Of a DNA stretch of 64,000 nt, positions 1 through 8,164 are shown piece after piece. The notes beneath the pieces were generated by a model that was not told where the DNA came from, ran no database searches, and saw only the letters and a list, made by a program, of their open reading frames with translations. This DNA is from Flavobacterium stagni. GTDB taxonomy: Bacteria > Bacteroidota > Bacteroidia > Flavobacteriales > Flavobacteriaceae. The stretch is from the NCBI RefSeq assembly GCF_004122105.1, contig NZ_SBKN01000004.1, positions 186,001 through 250,000 of the forward strand, written 5' to 3'. How positions within the stretch are numbered: position 1 is the stretch's first letter; every line of letters starts with the position of its first letter. The translations under genes were made by a program, and so were the position numbers.

Positions 1-959
1 ATAGTTACTACTATGAAAGCAACACGTATTTACTGGGCAAAGAAGTCGTGCAATACGGTTTGGATAAAGGAATCTTTGAACGCGACCCTGATGGATCGGT
101 TTGGATTGATTTGACGCAAGAAGGTTTGGATCGAAAAATCGTTTTGCGTTCCGATGGCACCGCAGTATATATGACCCAAGATATTGGTACCGCAATTCAA
201 CGGGTAAAAGATTATCCCGATGTAGGAGGAATGGTTTATACGGTTGGAAATGAACAAGATTACCATTTTAAAGTACTGTTTTTAATTCTAAAGAAATTAG
301 GATTTGAATGGGCTGAAAGTTTATACCATTTATCGTATGGAATGGTTGAATTGCCTTCGGGAAAAATGAAGTCCCGTGAAGGTACAGTAGTCGATGCCGA
401 TGATTTGATGGCTGAAATGACACAAACTGCGGGTTCGATTGCCGTTGAATTGGGTAAACTTGAGGGGTATTCAGCATCAGAAAAAGAAGCACTTTTCAAA
501 ATCATTGGATTAGGCGCTTTAAAATATTACATTTTAAAAGTAGACCCTAAAAAACAAATCATGTTTAATCCTGAAGAATCCGTGGATTTCAATGGAAATA
601 CGGGACCATTCATTCAATATACTCATGCGCGAATTTGTTCGATTCTGCGAAGAGCCGATTTTGATTATTCCAATGATGTAAGTCTGATTTTACATGAAAA
701 AGAAAAAGAATTGGTGAAAATCATTTCTAATTTTCCAGATGTAATTCAAGATGCCGCCCGTCAACACAGTCCGGCACTCATTGCTAATTATACTTACGAA
801 CTAGTTAAAGAATACAATTCGTTTTATCAGTCGGTTTCTATTTTAGGAGAAACGGATTCAGCGAAGAAAATCTTCCGTGTACAATTGTCAAAAATTGTTG
901 CACAAACCATTCGAAATGCCTTTGGGTTATTGGGAATACAAGTCCCAGAACGAATGTAA
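1..959 (+). CDS. argS: Arginyl-tRNA synthetase, C-terminal part (5' truncated by window edge)
   Basis: Class I aminoacyl-tRNA synthetase that charges tRNA-Arg in the cytoplasm. The frame is open from base 3 to the stop at 957-959, so the N-terminal domain and HIGH motif lie outside the window. Visible are YYESNTYLLGKEVV, typical of the ArgS catalytic domain; the KMSKS-like loop as LPSGKMKSREGTVV; and the helical anticodon-binding (DALR) domain starting near FNGNTGPFIQYTHARI and running to the C-terminus IQVPERM. A strong terminator follows 12 bases after the stop, so this is the end of its transcript. The next gene converges on it. The family assignment is secure; the 5' end cannot be judged. 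Confidence 0.96.
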   Translation, partial: SYYYESNTYLLGKEVVQYGLDKGIFERDPDGSVWIDLTQEGLDRKIVLRSDGTAVYMTQDIGTAIQRVKDYPDVGGMVYTVGNEQDYHFKVLFLILKKLGFEWAESLYHLSYGMVELPSGKMKSREGTVVDADDLMAEMTQTAGSIAVELGKLEGYSASEKEALFKIIGLGALKYYILKVDPKKQIMFNPEESVDFNGNTGPFIQYTHARICSILRRADFDYSNDVSLILHEKEKELVKIISNFPDVIQDAARQHSPALIANYTYELVKEYNSFYQSVSILGETDSAKKIFRVQLSKIVAQTIRNAFGLLGIQVPERM

Positions 960-970
960 AACCACAATTA

Positions 971-995
971 AATCCGAAGAAATTCGGATTTTTTT
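971..995 (+). terminator. Rho-independent terminator after argS
   Basis: An 8-bp perfect stem (AATCCGAA at 971-978, TTCGGATT at 983-990) with a 4-nt GAAA loop is followed by five T. The T run overlaps the last codons of the convergent TonB-receptor gene. Confidence 0.9.
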
Positions 996-3537
996 ATAAC
1001 GTATAACGAACAAAAACATTAATTGTTCGTTCCAATGAATAGGTGTTAATTTCTTCTATGGATTGCACATTGGTGTTTACTCTATAGAATTGGTTGACTT
1101 TGTTTTTTGTATTCAAAATATTCAAAATAGACGCCCCTAATGTAAGGGATTGTTTTTCTTTAAAAGGAAAAACATAACTGCCCGAGGCATTGATTTGAAT
1201 AAAATTGGGTAAATGGGACGAGTTGGGTGCATTGAAATTAATGTTGGAAGCACCAGTATTAGGGTCGTATTGTAAGTTTTGGGATTGAGGTAACGTTGTT
1301 GGCCTTCCGGTAAACCATTTTCCTCCCAAGGTCAGTTTCATTTTTTGGGTGTCATATACAATACCTGTTGCCCAATGATGCATGATTTCATTATTGCTTG
1401 GAAATTGGACGTTGTTATTATTTATTCTAAAGGTATAGTTGTTATTGTTATACGAATAAGTGGCCCAAACAATTATGTTTTTCCATTGGCGCTGAATTAA
1501 AAATTCGCTGCCCCAAATGAAATAATCGCCTGTAAAATTTAAATTTTCATATTGATTTTGAAAGCCCTGACTTCGAGCCGTTATTCCGATTACCTTTTTG
1601 ATGAAAAATTCATTGCTGATCAACCAGCCTTTGAATCGGTAAGAACCACCTGCGGAGAGTTGGCGGTTTTTTAAAATGGGAATGTCACTGTTATTGCTTA
1701 AAATCCAGCGTCTTTTTTCAATTCCTAAAAAGTCCTGTTGACGATCAACAATCTTACTAACCGTCTGATTCTTCATTTCACCATTAAATTCAAATTGCCA
1801 ACGTGCATTGGGTTGCCAAGCTATATTAAATCGGGGTTCGGTAATAAATACGCCCCAACGTTCAAAATAATTTTGGCGAATCCCAAAGGAAGTCTTGATG
1901 TTTTTTTCGGGCAATTCCCATTTTAAATCTCCTATCAAGGCATGGTTACGGAGTACATATTTCACATCCGAATTGACTGCAGGTGAATTGATTCGATTGA
2001 TATTTTGATTTCCTATTTCATCAAATTGATAACCAAAATCAAGCGATGTATTAGAATTTAGGGTGTATTTATTTTTTAGATCAATACCTAAATGCTGAAT
2101 TTCATTACGTTGGTAATGCGTTTGTGTGGTGTTGAGCGATTCGTAATTGGAATACAGCTCATACTGTGAAAAAAACAAACGATAGTCACTTTTAAGTTTG
2201 GGATTCCATTGAATGCGTGAAGTAACAATTCCGCCTGTAGTTTCTTGGTCAAGGGAACTACTTTTTTTGATAAAAATAGCATTCTCAGTTCGCGATTGTG
2301 TTAAGTTCAATTGGTTGGTTAGCAGTAAGAAATCTACAAAAAGTTCCACTTTCGGACTGATTCGCTGTGCCAATTGACCCGATACATCCATGAAATAAAA
2401 TTTTAAATCATTGGTGTAGGCAATATTGCCATTCAACAATAAATCGGTGACGACTGTGTTTTGAAATACACGATTATAATAATTTTGGTAAGTCGGCGTG
2501 TTCAAAACATCCGTAATTGAACGTCGGGCACTCAAAGCTAAACGCGTTTTTTCATTGAATTGGTGACGAAAAGTCGCGTCTACATTAATCATGTTAACTC
2601 CAAAACTTACTTTTTCTTCTTTTTTATTGTCAGGCAGTGTGGATATATCGACAACACCCGAAACGCTGCCGCCGTAATAGGGCGAACTCCCATTTTTGAC
2701 AATATTAATTTTGTGGGCTAAATTGGGATTAATAGCAGATAATAAACCGAAGAAATGGCTCACTTGATACAAGCGCATACCGTTCCATTGGAACAAGATT
2801 TGATCTTGATTTCCGCCACGTATGGTTAAATTGGATAAGGTTTCATCAGAGCTTATGACACCCGGAATTTGTTTAATGGATTCGAAAACATCGGCTTCGG
2901 TGAGTCCGGGCAACAAGCCAAATTGTTTAGGTTTGATTTCAAATCCACTATCCCATTTTTTGGTCACACCTCTTGTGAGGATAATTTGGGTGTCTACTTC
3001 CTCCAGCTGGGTGGTTTTGGTTTTTAAATAAAAAATAGGCGTGTTTTGCGGACTCAAATCCTCAATAATTAAAGGATCATGATTGACATGCGTTATTGTG
3101 ATTGAAGTTGTAGCGTGATCGCTAATTTGAAAATAACCACTGGAATTGCTTATGATTACTTGCTCAGAGGGATGTAAGGTGATTGTTGCATTTTCAACAG
3201 GCTGCTTGGTTTCCACATCTTTTAAATAGCCTTTAAAATATATTTTAATCTTTTTATTGTCCGAAATAGAAATGTACTTGTTATTAATTCTATTAAAGGT
3301 AAGTTGCGTTTGTTGGGCGAGATTGGTTAACTTTTCGTTTAAAGGGAGTTTATTATTGGGCGGTATTACTTTTAAACCATTGACTTCATTTTCCACATAA
3401 CTAAATTCAACGTTATGTTGTTTTTCAATTTGTTTCAACACTTGTACTAAAAGCACAAAGTCTCCCGTCTGAGCACGAAGACTCATAAAGGAGACAAAGC
3501 ATAGAAACAAACATGAAAAATATTTTAGTCGCATCAT
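994..3537 (-). CDS. TonB-dependent outer-membrane receptor with N-terminal STN signalling domain
   Basis: 847-residue outer-membrane transducer. Order of parts: signal peptide (about 1-22, ending SLRA-Q); a secretin/TonB N-terminal (STN) domain (about 30-95), the part that talks to FecR-type anti-sigma factors; a carboxypeptidase-regulatory-like beta domain (about 104-175, KDVETKQPVENATITL); a plug (about 190-300, with IKQIPGVISSDE and IRGGNQDQILFQWNG); then a 22-strand-type barrel ending INVFVRYTL. Its start overlaps the FecR stop by 4 bases (ATGA-type coupling), so sigma-regulated co-expression is likely. No SusD-like gene is adjacent, so a glycan substrate is not indicated. The ligand (siderophore, peptide or other) cannot be read from the sequence. 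Confidence 0.93.
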   Translation of the reverse strand: MMRLKYFSCLFLCFVSFMSLRAQTGDFVLLVQVLKQIEKQHNVEFSYVENEVNGLKVIPPNNKLPLNEKLTNLAQQTQLTFNRINNKYISISDNKKIKIYFKGYLKDVETKQPVENATITLHPSEQVIISNSSGYFQISDHATTSITITHVNHDPLIIEDLSPQNTPIFYLKTKTTQLEEVDTQIILTRGVTKKWDSGFEIKPKQFGLLPGLTEADVFESIKQIPGVISSDETLSNLTIRGGNQDQILFQWNGMRLYQVSHFFGLLSAINPNLAHKINIVKNGSSPYYGGSVSGVVDISTLPDNKKEEKVSFGVNMINVDATFRHQFNEKTRLALSARRSITDVLNTPTYQNYYNRVFQNTVVTDLLLNGNIAYTNDLKFYFMDVSGQLAQRISPKVELFVDFLLLTNQLNLTQSRTENAIFIKKSSSLDQETTGGIVTSRIQWNPKLKSDYRLFFSQYELYSNYESLNTTQTHYQRNEIQHLGIDLKNKYTLNSNTSLDFGYQFDEIGNQNINRINSPAVNSDVKYVLRNHALIGDLKWELPEKNIKTSFGIRQNYFERWGVFITEPRFNIAWQPNARWQFEFNGEMKNQTVSKIVDRQQDFLGIEKRRWILSNNSDIPILKNRQLSAGGSYRFKGWLISNEFFIKKVIGITARSQGFQNQYENLNFTGDYFIWGSEFLIQRQWKNIIVWATYSYNNNNYTFRINNNNVQFPSNNEIMHHWATGIVYDTQKMKLTLGGKWFTGRPTTLPQSQNLQYDPNTGASNINFNAPNSSHLPNFIQINASGSYVFPFKEKQSLTLGASILNILNTKNKVNQFYRVNTNVQSIEEINTYSLERTINVFVRYTL

Positions 3538-4442
3538 GGAATCAATTCAAAAGAATAGTCTTGTGCTCCTTTTTTAACCACTTTGAGGTGGTAAGAAGCC
3601 GCAAACAATTGGAGAGCAATATCCGAATTATCTCCAGGTAAATGACCTGTAAACAACTCTGTTTTGGGAAGCGTAACGTCGTTAATGGTAATGTTGTAAT
3701 GACGTTTTAATTCTTCCAATACATCCTGTGGATGCACTTTCTCAAATTGTAATTCTTTTGAAATCCAAGAAGGATTTAAAGCTTTGGTTGGATGATTAAT
3801 GATTAATTCATTATTGGCAAAAGCAATGGTTTGACCTTTGGTGATAATGATTGTTTTATTTTTGTGTTGAATTTTTACTTTTCCTTCAAAACAAGTAACA
3901 TCAATACGATTGTTTCTTGCTTTTACATTGAATTGGGTTCCTAAAACGGTTACTGTACCTTCTTTCGTGATGACCTCGAATTTTTTTCCTTTGGCCACTT
4001 TGAAATAGGCTTCTCCAATTAAGTTCAATTTTCGATTAGAATCCCAATTGTTTTCCGAGTAAGTGATTTCAGACCCTGAATGCAAAACAACTCTTGAATT
4101 GTCGGGTAAATTGAAGGCTACATTTGAACCATTTTCAGCAATTTGTTGTTCGCCTCTTGTAATTACATAGGCACTTCCAATTCCTAAGAATAAAGTTACC
4201 ATGGCTGCAATTTGCAAGGCTTTTTTCCAGAATAGAGAACGTACTTTTGTCGGGTTGCGTTTCTCCAGTAAGTTTTGATAAAAACGATCTGAATCAAAAT
4301 CACTCACCTGTAGTTCAGCGGAATACATTTTTATTTTTTCCAATACCGCATAGTCTTCTTCCTGGCGGAGTGTATTCAACTCTGCTTCGGGGAGCTCATT
4401 GTTGAGCCAAGCTGCTAAGCGATTAGTATCTTCCATTTTCAT
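3534..4442 (-). CDS. FecR-family anti-sigma factor
   Basis: 302-residue inner-membrane anti-sigma factor that would relay the state of the receptor to the ECF sigma factor. The N-terminal cytoplasmic part (about 1-75) is followed by one membrane segment (ALQIAAMVTLFLGIGSAYVI, about 76-95), a FecR domain (FNLPDNSRVVLHSGSEITY ... GEAYFKVAKGKKFEV) and a C-terminal domain of the DUF4974 type (FTGHLPGDNSDIALQLFAA). It overlaps the receptor gene by 4 bases and lies 42 bases downstream of the sigma gene. ATG 4442 is used; a second ATG lies two codons on. The shared 18-bp promoter-like element is centred about 40 bases upstream. Confidence 0.93.
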   Translation of the reverse strand: MKMEDTNRLAAWLNNELPEAELNTLRQEEDYAVLEKIKMYSAELQVSDFDSDRFYQNLLEKRNPTKVRSLFWKKALQIAAMVTLFLGIGSAYVITRGEQQIAENGSNVAFNLPDNSRVVLHSGSEITYSENNWDSNRKLNLIGEAYFKVAKGKKFEVITKEGTVTVLGTQFNVKARNNRIDVTCFEGKVKIQHKNKTIIITKGQTIAFANNELIINHPTKALNPSWISKELQFEKVHPQDVLEELKRHYNITINDVTLPKTELFTGHLPGDNSDIALQLFAASYHLKVVKKGAQDYSFELIP

Positions 4443-4457
4443 CTGAATTCTGTATTA

Positions 4458-4490
4458 AAACAATTAGTATTTAATTTACCCTACCTAAAA
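4458..4490 (-). promoter_or_regulatory. Candidate ECF-dependent promoter/operator before fecR-type gene
   Basis: Read on the - strand, TTTTAGGTAGGGTAAATT (4490 to 4473) is followed after 6 bases by TAATTGTTT (4466 to 4458), 15 bases before the FecR ATG. The sigma-gene stop codon (4485-4487) lies inside it. The same 18-mer with a near-identical 9-mer at the same offset precedes the facing lipoprotein gene. That it is a promoter for the local ECF sigma factor is inferred. Confidence 0.6.
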
Positions 4491-4997
4491 GTTTGAAAAT
4501 TTTTTTCGGAGTTCTAAAAGGGCCAAATGGATACGTTTTTCAACGGCTTTTACACTTATATTTAATTCTTCTGCAATCTCATGGTATTTTTTTCCATCAA
4601 TACGATGCATTAAAAAAGCAGTACGTTGGGTCTCATTTAAATTAGCTATGGCAGAAAGCAATTTGGTTTTAAATTCCTCTTCCTCCAAGATATAGTCGGG
4701 GGACTCGTTTGTTTCTGTTCGTTGCGTGTTTTTTTTACCAAATTCAAGAACCACTTTTTTATGGGCCACTTGGTTGAGTGAGAGGTTATTGGCGACTGTG
4801 TACAAAAATGATTTAGCTTTTTCAACAGGTACCTGGTCACAATTTTGCCATAATTTAATAAAAGCTTCTTGGGTACAATCCTCAGCCTGATCCAAATCAC
4901 CAAATTTATAGTACAGGTAATTTCGAAGCGCTTTTACGTGTTTACGGTAAAAAGATTCATAAATTGAATCTTGACAAATTGTATCTTCTGAAGACAT
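4485..4997 (-). CDS. ECF-type RNA polymerase sigma factor (FecI-like)
   Basis: 170-residue extracytoplasmic-function sigma factor. Region 2 is seen in FYRKHVKALRNYLYYKF with DQAEDCTQEAFIKLWQN, and region 4 (helix-turn-helix) in YHEIAEELNISVKAVEKRI near the C-terminus. Length is normal for the family. It heads the sigma/FecR/TonB-receptor cluster and is flanked on both sides by the same 18-bp sequence in inverted orientation, each copy reading outward. It probably activates the FecR-receptor pair and the facing lipoprotein gene. The leader contains TAAATTTT at 5011-5018 (- strand), a weak -7 candidate for its own promoter. Confidence 0.93.
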   Translation of the reverse strand: MSSEDTICQDSIYESFYRKHVKALRNYLYYKFGDLDQAEDCTQEAFIKLWQNCDQVPVEKAKSFLYTVANNLSLNQVAHKKVVLEFGKKNTQRTETNESPDYILEEEEFKTKLLSAIANLNETQRTAFLMHRIDGKKYHEIAEELNISVKAVEKRIHLALLELRKKFSNF

Positions 4998-5039
4998 TAT
5001 TAAATGTTAAAATTTAAGTCTCTAAAAATAAAAAAATTA

Positions 5040-5072
5040 TTTTAGGTAGGGTAAATTCATTTATATTTGTTT
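5040..5072 (+). promoter_or_regulatory. Candidate ECF-dependent promoter/operator before lipoprotein gene
   Basis: TTTTAGGTAGGGTAAATT (5040-5057) is followed after 6 bases by TATTTGTTT (5064-5072), 20 bases before ATG 5093. It is an exact 18/18 copy of the element before the FecR gene, with 8/9 identity in the second part at the same offset. The second part overlaps TATATTTG (5062-5069), which also fits the general Bacteroidota -7 box. Confidence 0.6.
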
Positions 5073-5092
5073 ATAAGTAAAACCAATACACT

Positions 5093-6133
5093 ATGAGCTC
5101 GATGCGTTTATTATCGATTCTTTTTTTGAGTGTGCTTTTTTTTGCTTCTTGTCAGGAGGAAAAAGAGTATGAAGAGGATGATAATACGCCTTCATTAAAT
5201 AAAAATTCAGCACTGACTGGTTTGGTTGCTCGTGTGGTTCAAAACCCAACAGCTTGGGATGATATCATGGATGATAATTCCCACTTCAACATTGTACTTC
5301 CTGTTTCCGTTCAAGTGAATAATCAAAATGTTACTGTTACAGCTACCAATGATGGTTTAGAACAAATTTTCGATATCAAAAACATGTACAATAATGATGA
5401 TGATATCGTTCATTTTCAATTCCCTATCACTGTTAAATTTAGAAATTACCAAACTCAGACAGTACTCAATCAAGCGGAGTACAATCAATTGATTAGTAGT
5501 TTGGGTCCTTGTACATTTTTAGATGAAATTTCTTGTGTAAAAGTACAATACCCAGTAATTGTTACTGTCTATGATTCCAGTTCACAAGAAGCCGATAGTT
5601 ATACATTTACAAACAACTCAGGTTTGTATGCTTTTTTGAATAATTTGAGTGATGGAGATACCTTTAACTTTTCCTATCCTTTCTCTGTATTAGACAGCAA
5701 TAATAACGCTCATGTAGTTACCTCAGATGTTGCATTTAATCAGTTGATTGAGGATAATATTGGGCAATGTCCTACCTATGGAAATACAAATCCAACACCT
5801 GATTTTATAACCTTACTCACCACCAATCAATGGTATGTTTCGTATTGCTATAAAGACAATACTGATGAAACAAGTCATTATAACGGATATTACTTTAATT
5901 TTTATGCTAACGGTACCTCAAAAGCAATAAAAAATGCTACCCAAATAAATGGGGACTGGACCAAATACCAAGACGGGAATAAACAAAAATTAGATTTGTC
6001 ATTCTCAGGCAATACCCTAGAGTATATGGAAGAAGATTGGGAAATTATTGAATACACAACTACGTTAATTCGTTTAAAACATACCAGTGGAGGCGGCTCT
6101 GAAATCGATTACCTCTACCTTGCAAAATACTAA
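5093..6133 (+). CDS. Lipoprotein with two internal repeats and a C-terminal lipocalin-like domain; function unknown
   Basis: 346 residues. The signal peptide ends in a lipobox (LFFASC, Cys20) followed by acidic residues, so export to the outer membrane or surface is likely. Two related beta-rich repeats are visible, about 64-140 and 153-226, each beginning with an FP/YP-x-x-V strand and ending in Gly-x-Cys after a QLI motif. The last 105 residues (from about 242) resemble the whole mature part of the next gene's product: a W-x-[VI]-[ST]-Y start, an FNGY/YNGYYF-like strand, GxW, a DDWDI/EDWEI strand and GG-x-x-DYL near the end. It is transcribed away from the ECF sigma gene and carries the shared 18-bp element. 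A surface accessory or sensor of that system is inferred. Confidence 0.75.
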   Translation: MSSMRLLSILFLSVLFFASCQEEKEYEEDDNTPSLNKNSALTGLVARVVQNPTAWDDIMDDNSHFNIVLPVSVQVNNQNVTVTATNDGLEQIFDIKNMYNNDDDIVHFQFPITVKFRNYQTQTVLNQAEYNQLISSLGPCTFLDEISCVKVQYPVIVTVYDSSSQEADSYTFTNNSGLYAFLNNLSDGDTFNFSYPFSVLDSNNNAHVVTSDVAFNQLIEDNIGQCPTYGNTNPTPDFITLLTTNQWYVSYCYKDNTDETSHYNGYYFNFYANGTSKAIKNATQINGDWTKYQDGNKQKLDLSFSGNTLEYMEEDWEIIEYTTTLIRLKHTSGGGSEIDYLYLAKY

Positions 6134-6152
6134 GCACTCTAAAACTATAATC

Positions 6153-6614
6153 ATGAAGAAACTAAAATTAATTCCAATTTTAGCGGCCCTTTTTATGCTA
6201 AATGTGGCCTCTATGTGCAGCAATGATGATAACACATCAAACACAAATACTGTACAAAATCAAGTGGTAAGTACCGCAACTTCGGGTACATGGAGAATTA
6301 CGTATTTTAATGATTCGGGTACTATTAAAACGACGCAATTTAACGGTTATAATTTTACATTTGGTCCCTCCAATGTCTTAACGGCAACCAACGGTACAAA
6401 TACCTACACAGGTACATGGTCAGTAACGGATAGTAATTCCAATGATGATTCCATAAATGATTTAGATTTCAATATCCTTTTTGTATCTCCTGCACACTAT
6501 GCAGAATTATCAGATGATTGGGATATTCAATCCCGAACAGATACGAAAATAGAATTAATAGATGTAAGTGGTGGTAACGGTGGTACTGATTATCTTACGT
6601 TTGAAAAAAATTAG
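6153..6614 (+). CDS. Small exported lipocalin-like protein, paralogue of the C-terminus of the preceding gene
   Basis: 153 residues from ATG 6153, chosen because the signal peptide MKKLKLIPILAALFMLNVAS begins there; the upstream in-frame extension overlaps the previous gene. Cys22 follows Met (VASMC), a poor lipobox, so lipidation is possible but unsure. The mature part shares with the preceding protein GTWRITYF, NGYNFTF, GTWSV, DDWDI and GGTDYLTF-like strands. The gene lies 19 bases after its neighbour and before a strong terminator, so the two form one operon, probably under the ECF-linked promoter. The function is not recognised. Confidence 0.72.
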   Translation: MKKLKLIPILAALFMLNVASMCSNDDNTSNTNTVQNQVVSTATSGTWRITYFNDSGTIKTTQFNGYNFTFGPSNVLTATNGTNTYTGTWSVTDSNSNDDSINDLDFNILFVSPAHYAELSDDWDIQSRTDTKIELIDVSGGNGGTDYLTFEKN

Positions 6615-6647
6615 TTAGTTAACCTTACTAATGTGTGTTTTTGTTAG

Positions 6648-6677
6648 AACCATCCCATTTTTTGGGATGGTTTTTTT
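6648..6677 (+). terminator. Rho-independent terminator after the lipoprotein pair
   Basis: AACCATCCCA (6648-6657) pairs with TGGGATGGTT (6663-6672) around a T-rich loop and is followed by a run of T. Confidence 0.92.
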
Positions 6678-6689
6678 ATTCTATTTCCA

Positions 6690-6721
6690 TTTGAATGACA
6701 CCGTGTTAATTTATATCTTTG
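6690..6721 (+). promoter_or_regulatory. Consensus Bacteroidota promoter of ffh
   Basis: TTTG (6690-6693), a 20-base spacer and TATCTTTG (6714-6721) match TTTG-N19/21-TAnnTTTG. Transcription would start near 6728, leaving a leader of about 18 bases before ATG 6746. Confidence 0.8.
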
Positions 6722-6745
6722 CACTTCAATTTTTGCAAGTACATT

Positions 6746-8092
6746 ATGTTCCAAAATTTAAGTGAAAAACTCGATAAAGCATTTCATGTCCTAAAAGGTC
6801 ATGGAAAGATTACCGAAATCAACGTAGCGGAAACACTCAAAGAAGTGAGACGCGCTTTATTGGATGCCGACGTAAACTTTAAAATCGCAAAAGATTTTAC
6901 AACACGTGTCAAAGATAAAGCCATTGGTCAAGATGTATTGACAACATTGCAACCGGGACAATTAATGGTCAAAATCGTTAAGGATGAGTTGACTGAATTA
7001 ATGGGCGGTGATGCGACAGGAATCAATCTTTCAGGAGCACCTACTGTTATCTTAATGTCGGGTCTTCAAGGTTCGGGGAAAACAACTTTCTCTGGGAAAC
7101 TTGCGAATTACCTGAAAACTAAAAAGAATAAAAAGCCCTTATTAGTGGCTTGTGATATCTATCGACCTGCAGCAATTAATCAATTGCATGTGGTTGGTGA
7201 GCAAATAGGCGTTGAAGTTTATTCAGAGCCCGAAAATAAAAATGCAGTTGATATTGCTCAAAAAGCCATACAGTATGCCCGTTTGAATGGGTTCAATGTC
7301 GTGATTGTCGATACAGCAGGTCGTTTGGCCGTTGATGAAGAAATGATGAATGAAATTGCCAATGTTCATCAAGCTATTCAACCCCAAGAGACCTTATTTG
7401 TTGTGGACTCCATGACGGGTCAAGATGCGGTCAATACAGCAAAGGCCTTTAATGATCGATTGAATTTTGACGGAGTGATTTTAACGAAATTAGACGGTGA
7501 TACTCGTGGTGGAGCCGCAATTTCAATTAAATCGGTGGTTAATAAACCTATCAAATTTATTGGTACGGGTGAAAAAATGGACGCCATTGATGTGTTCTAT
7601 CCTTCTCGTATGGCCGACCGTATCTTGGGAATGGGTGACGTAATTTCCTTAGTGGAACGTGCTCAAGAACAATACAACGAAGAGGAAGCCCGCAAATTGC
7701 AAAAGAAAATCGCGAAAAACGAATTTGGTTTCGACGATTTCTTAGCCCAAATACAACAGATAAAAAAAATGGGAAGCATGAAAGATTTGGTTGGAATGAT
7801 TCCCGGTGCTGGTAAAGCACTTAAAGATGTTGAAATTGAAGATGATGCCTTCAAACATATTGAAGCCATTATTTTTTCCATGACACCCAAAGAACGCAGC
7901 AAACCTTCCATCATCGATATGAAACGTAAAACAAGAATCGCTAAAGGTGCGGGTCGAAAAGTAGAAGAAGTTAACCAACTTCTAAAGCAATTTGACCAAA
8001 TGAGTAAGATGATGAAAATGATGCAAGGACCAGGAGGTAAAAATTTAATGCGCATGATGGGAGGTATGAAAGGTATGCCCGGAATGCAATAA
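6746..8092 (+). CDS. ffh: Signal recognition particle protein Ffh (SRP54)
   Basis: 448-residue GTPase that binds signal sequences with the 4.5S RNA and delivers nascent chains to FtsY. The N domain begins MFQNLSEKLDKAFHVLKGHG. The G domain shows the P-loop GLQGSGKTTF, DIYRPAA, DTAGR and TKLDGD. The C-terminal M domain is methionine-rich and ends in MMKMMQ and MRMMGGMKGM runs. ATG 6746 is chosen because an upstream TTG would start inside the -7 promoter box. A terminator follows and the gene appears monocistronic. Confidence 0.98.
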   Translation: MFQNLSEKLDKAFHVLKGHGKITEINVAETLKEVRRALLDADVNFKIAKDFTTRVKDKAIGQDVLTTLQPGQLMVKIVKDELTELMGGDATGINLSGAPTVILMSGLQGSGKTTFSGKLANYLKTKKNKKPLLVACDIYRPAAINQLHVVGEQIGVEVYSEPENKNAVDIAQKAIQYARLNGFNVVIVDTAGRLAVDEEMMNEIANVHQAIQPQETLFVVDSMTGQDAVNTAKAFNDRLNFDGVILTKLDGDTRGGAAISIKSVVNKPIKFIGTGEKMDAIDVFYPSRMADRILGMGDVISLVERAQEQYNEEEARKLQKKIAKNEFGFDDFLAQIQQIKKMGSMKDLVGMIPGAGKALKDVEIEDDAFKHIEAIIFSMTPKERSKPSIIDMKRKTRIAKGAGRKVEEVNQLLKQFDQMSKMMKMMQGPGGKNLMRMMGGMKGMPGMQ

Positions 8093-8101
8093 AAAAATAC
8101 A

Positions 8102-8141
8102 AAGGGTTTGAAGTTCGACTACGAATTTTAAGCCCTTTTTT
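8102..8141 (+). terminator. Terminator after ffh
   Basis: A 16-bp stem with G-T wobbles (8102-8117 with 8122-8137, loop ACTA) is followed by a T run. Confidence 0.85.
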
Positions 8142-8164
8142 GATAACTACCAAAACACAACAAC

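Noticed and set aside
994..3537. Polysaccharide utilisation locus
   Set aside because: The receptor has FecR/STN features but no SusD partner or glycoside hydrolase gene nearby.
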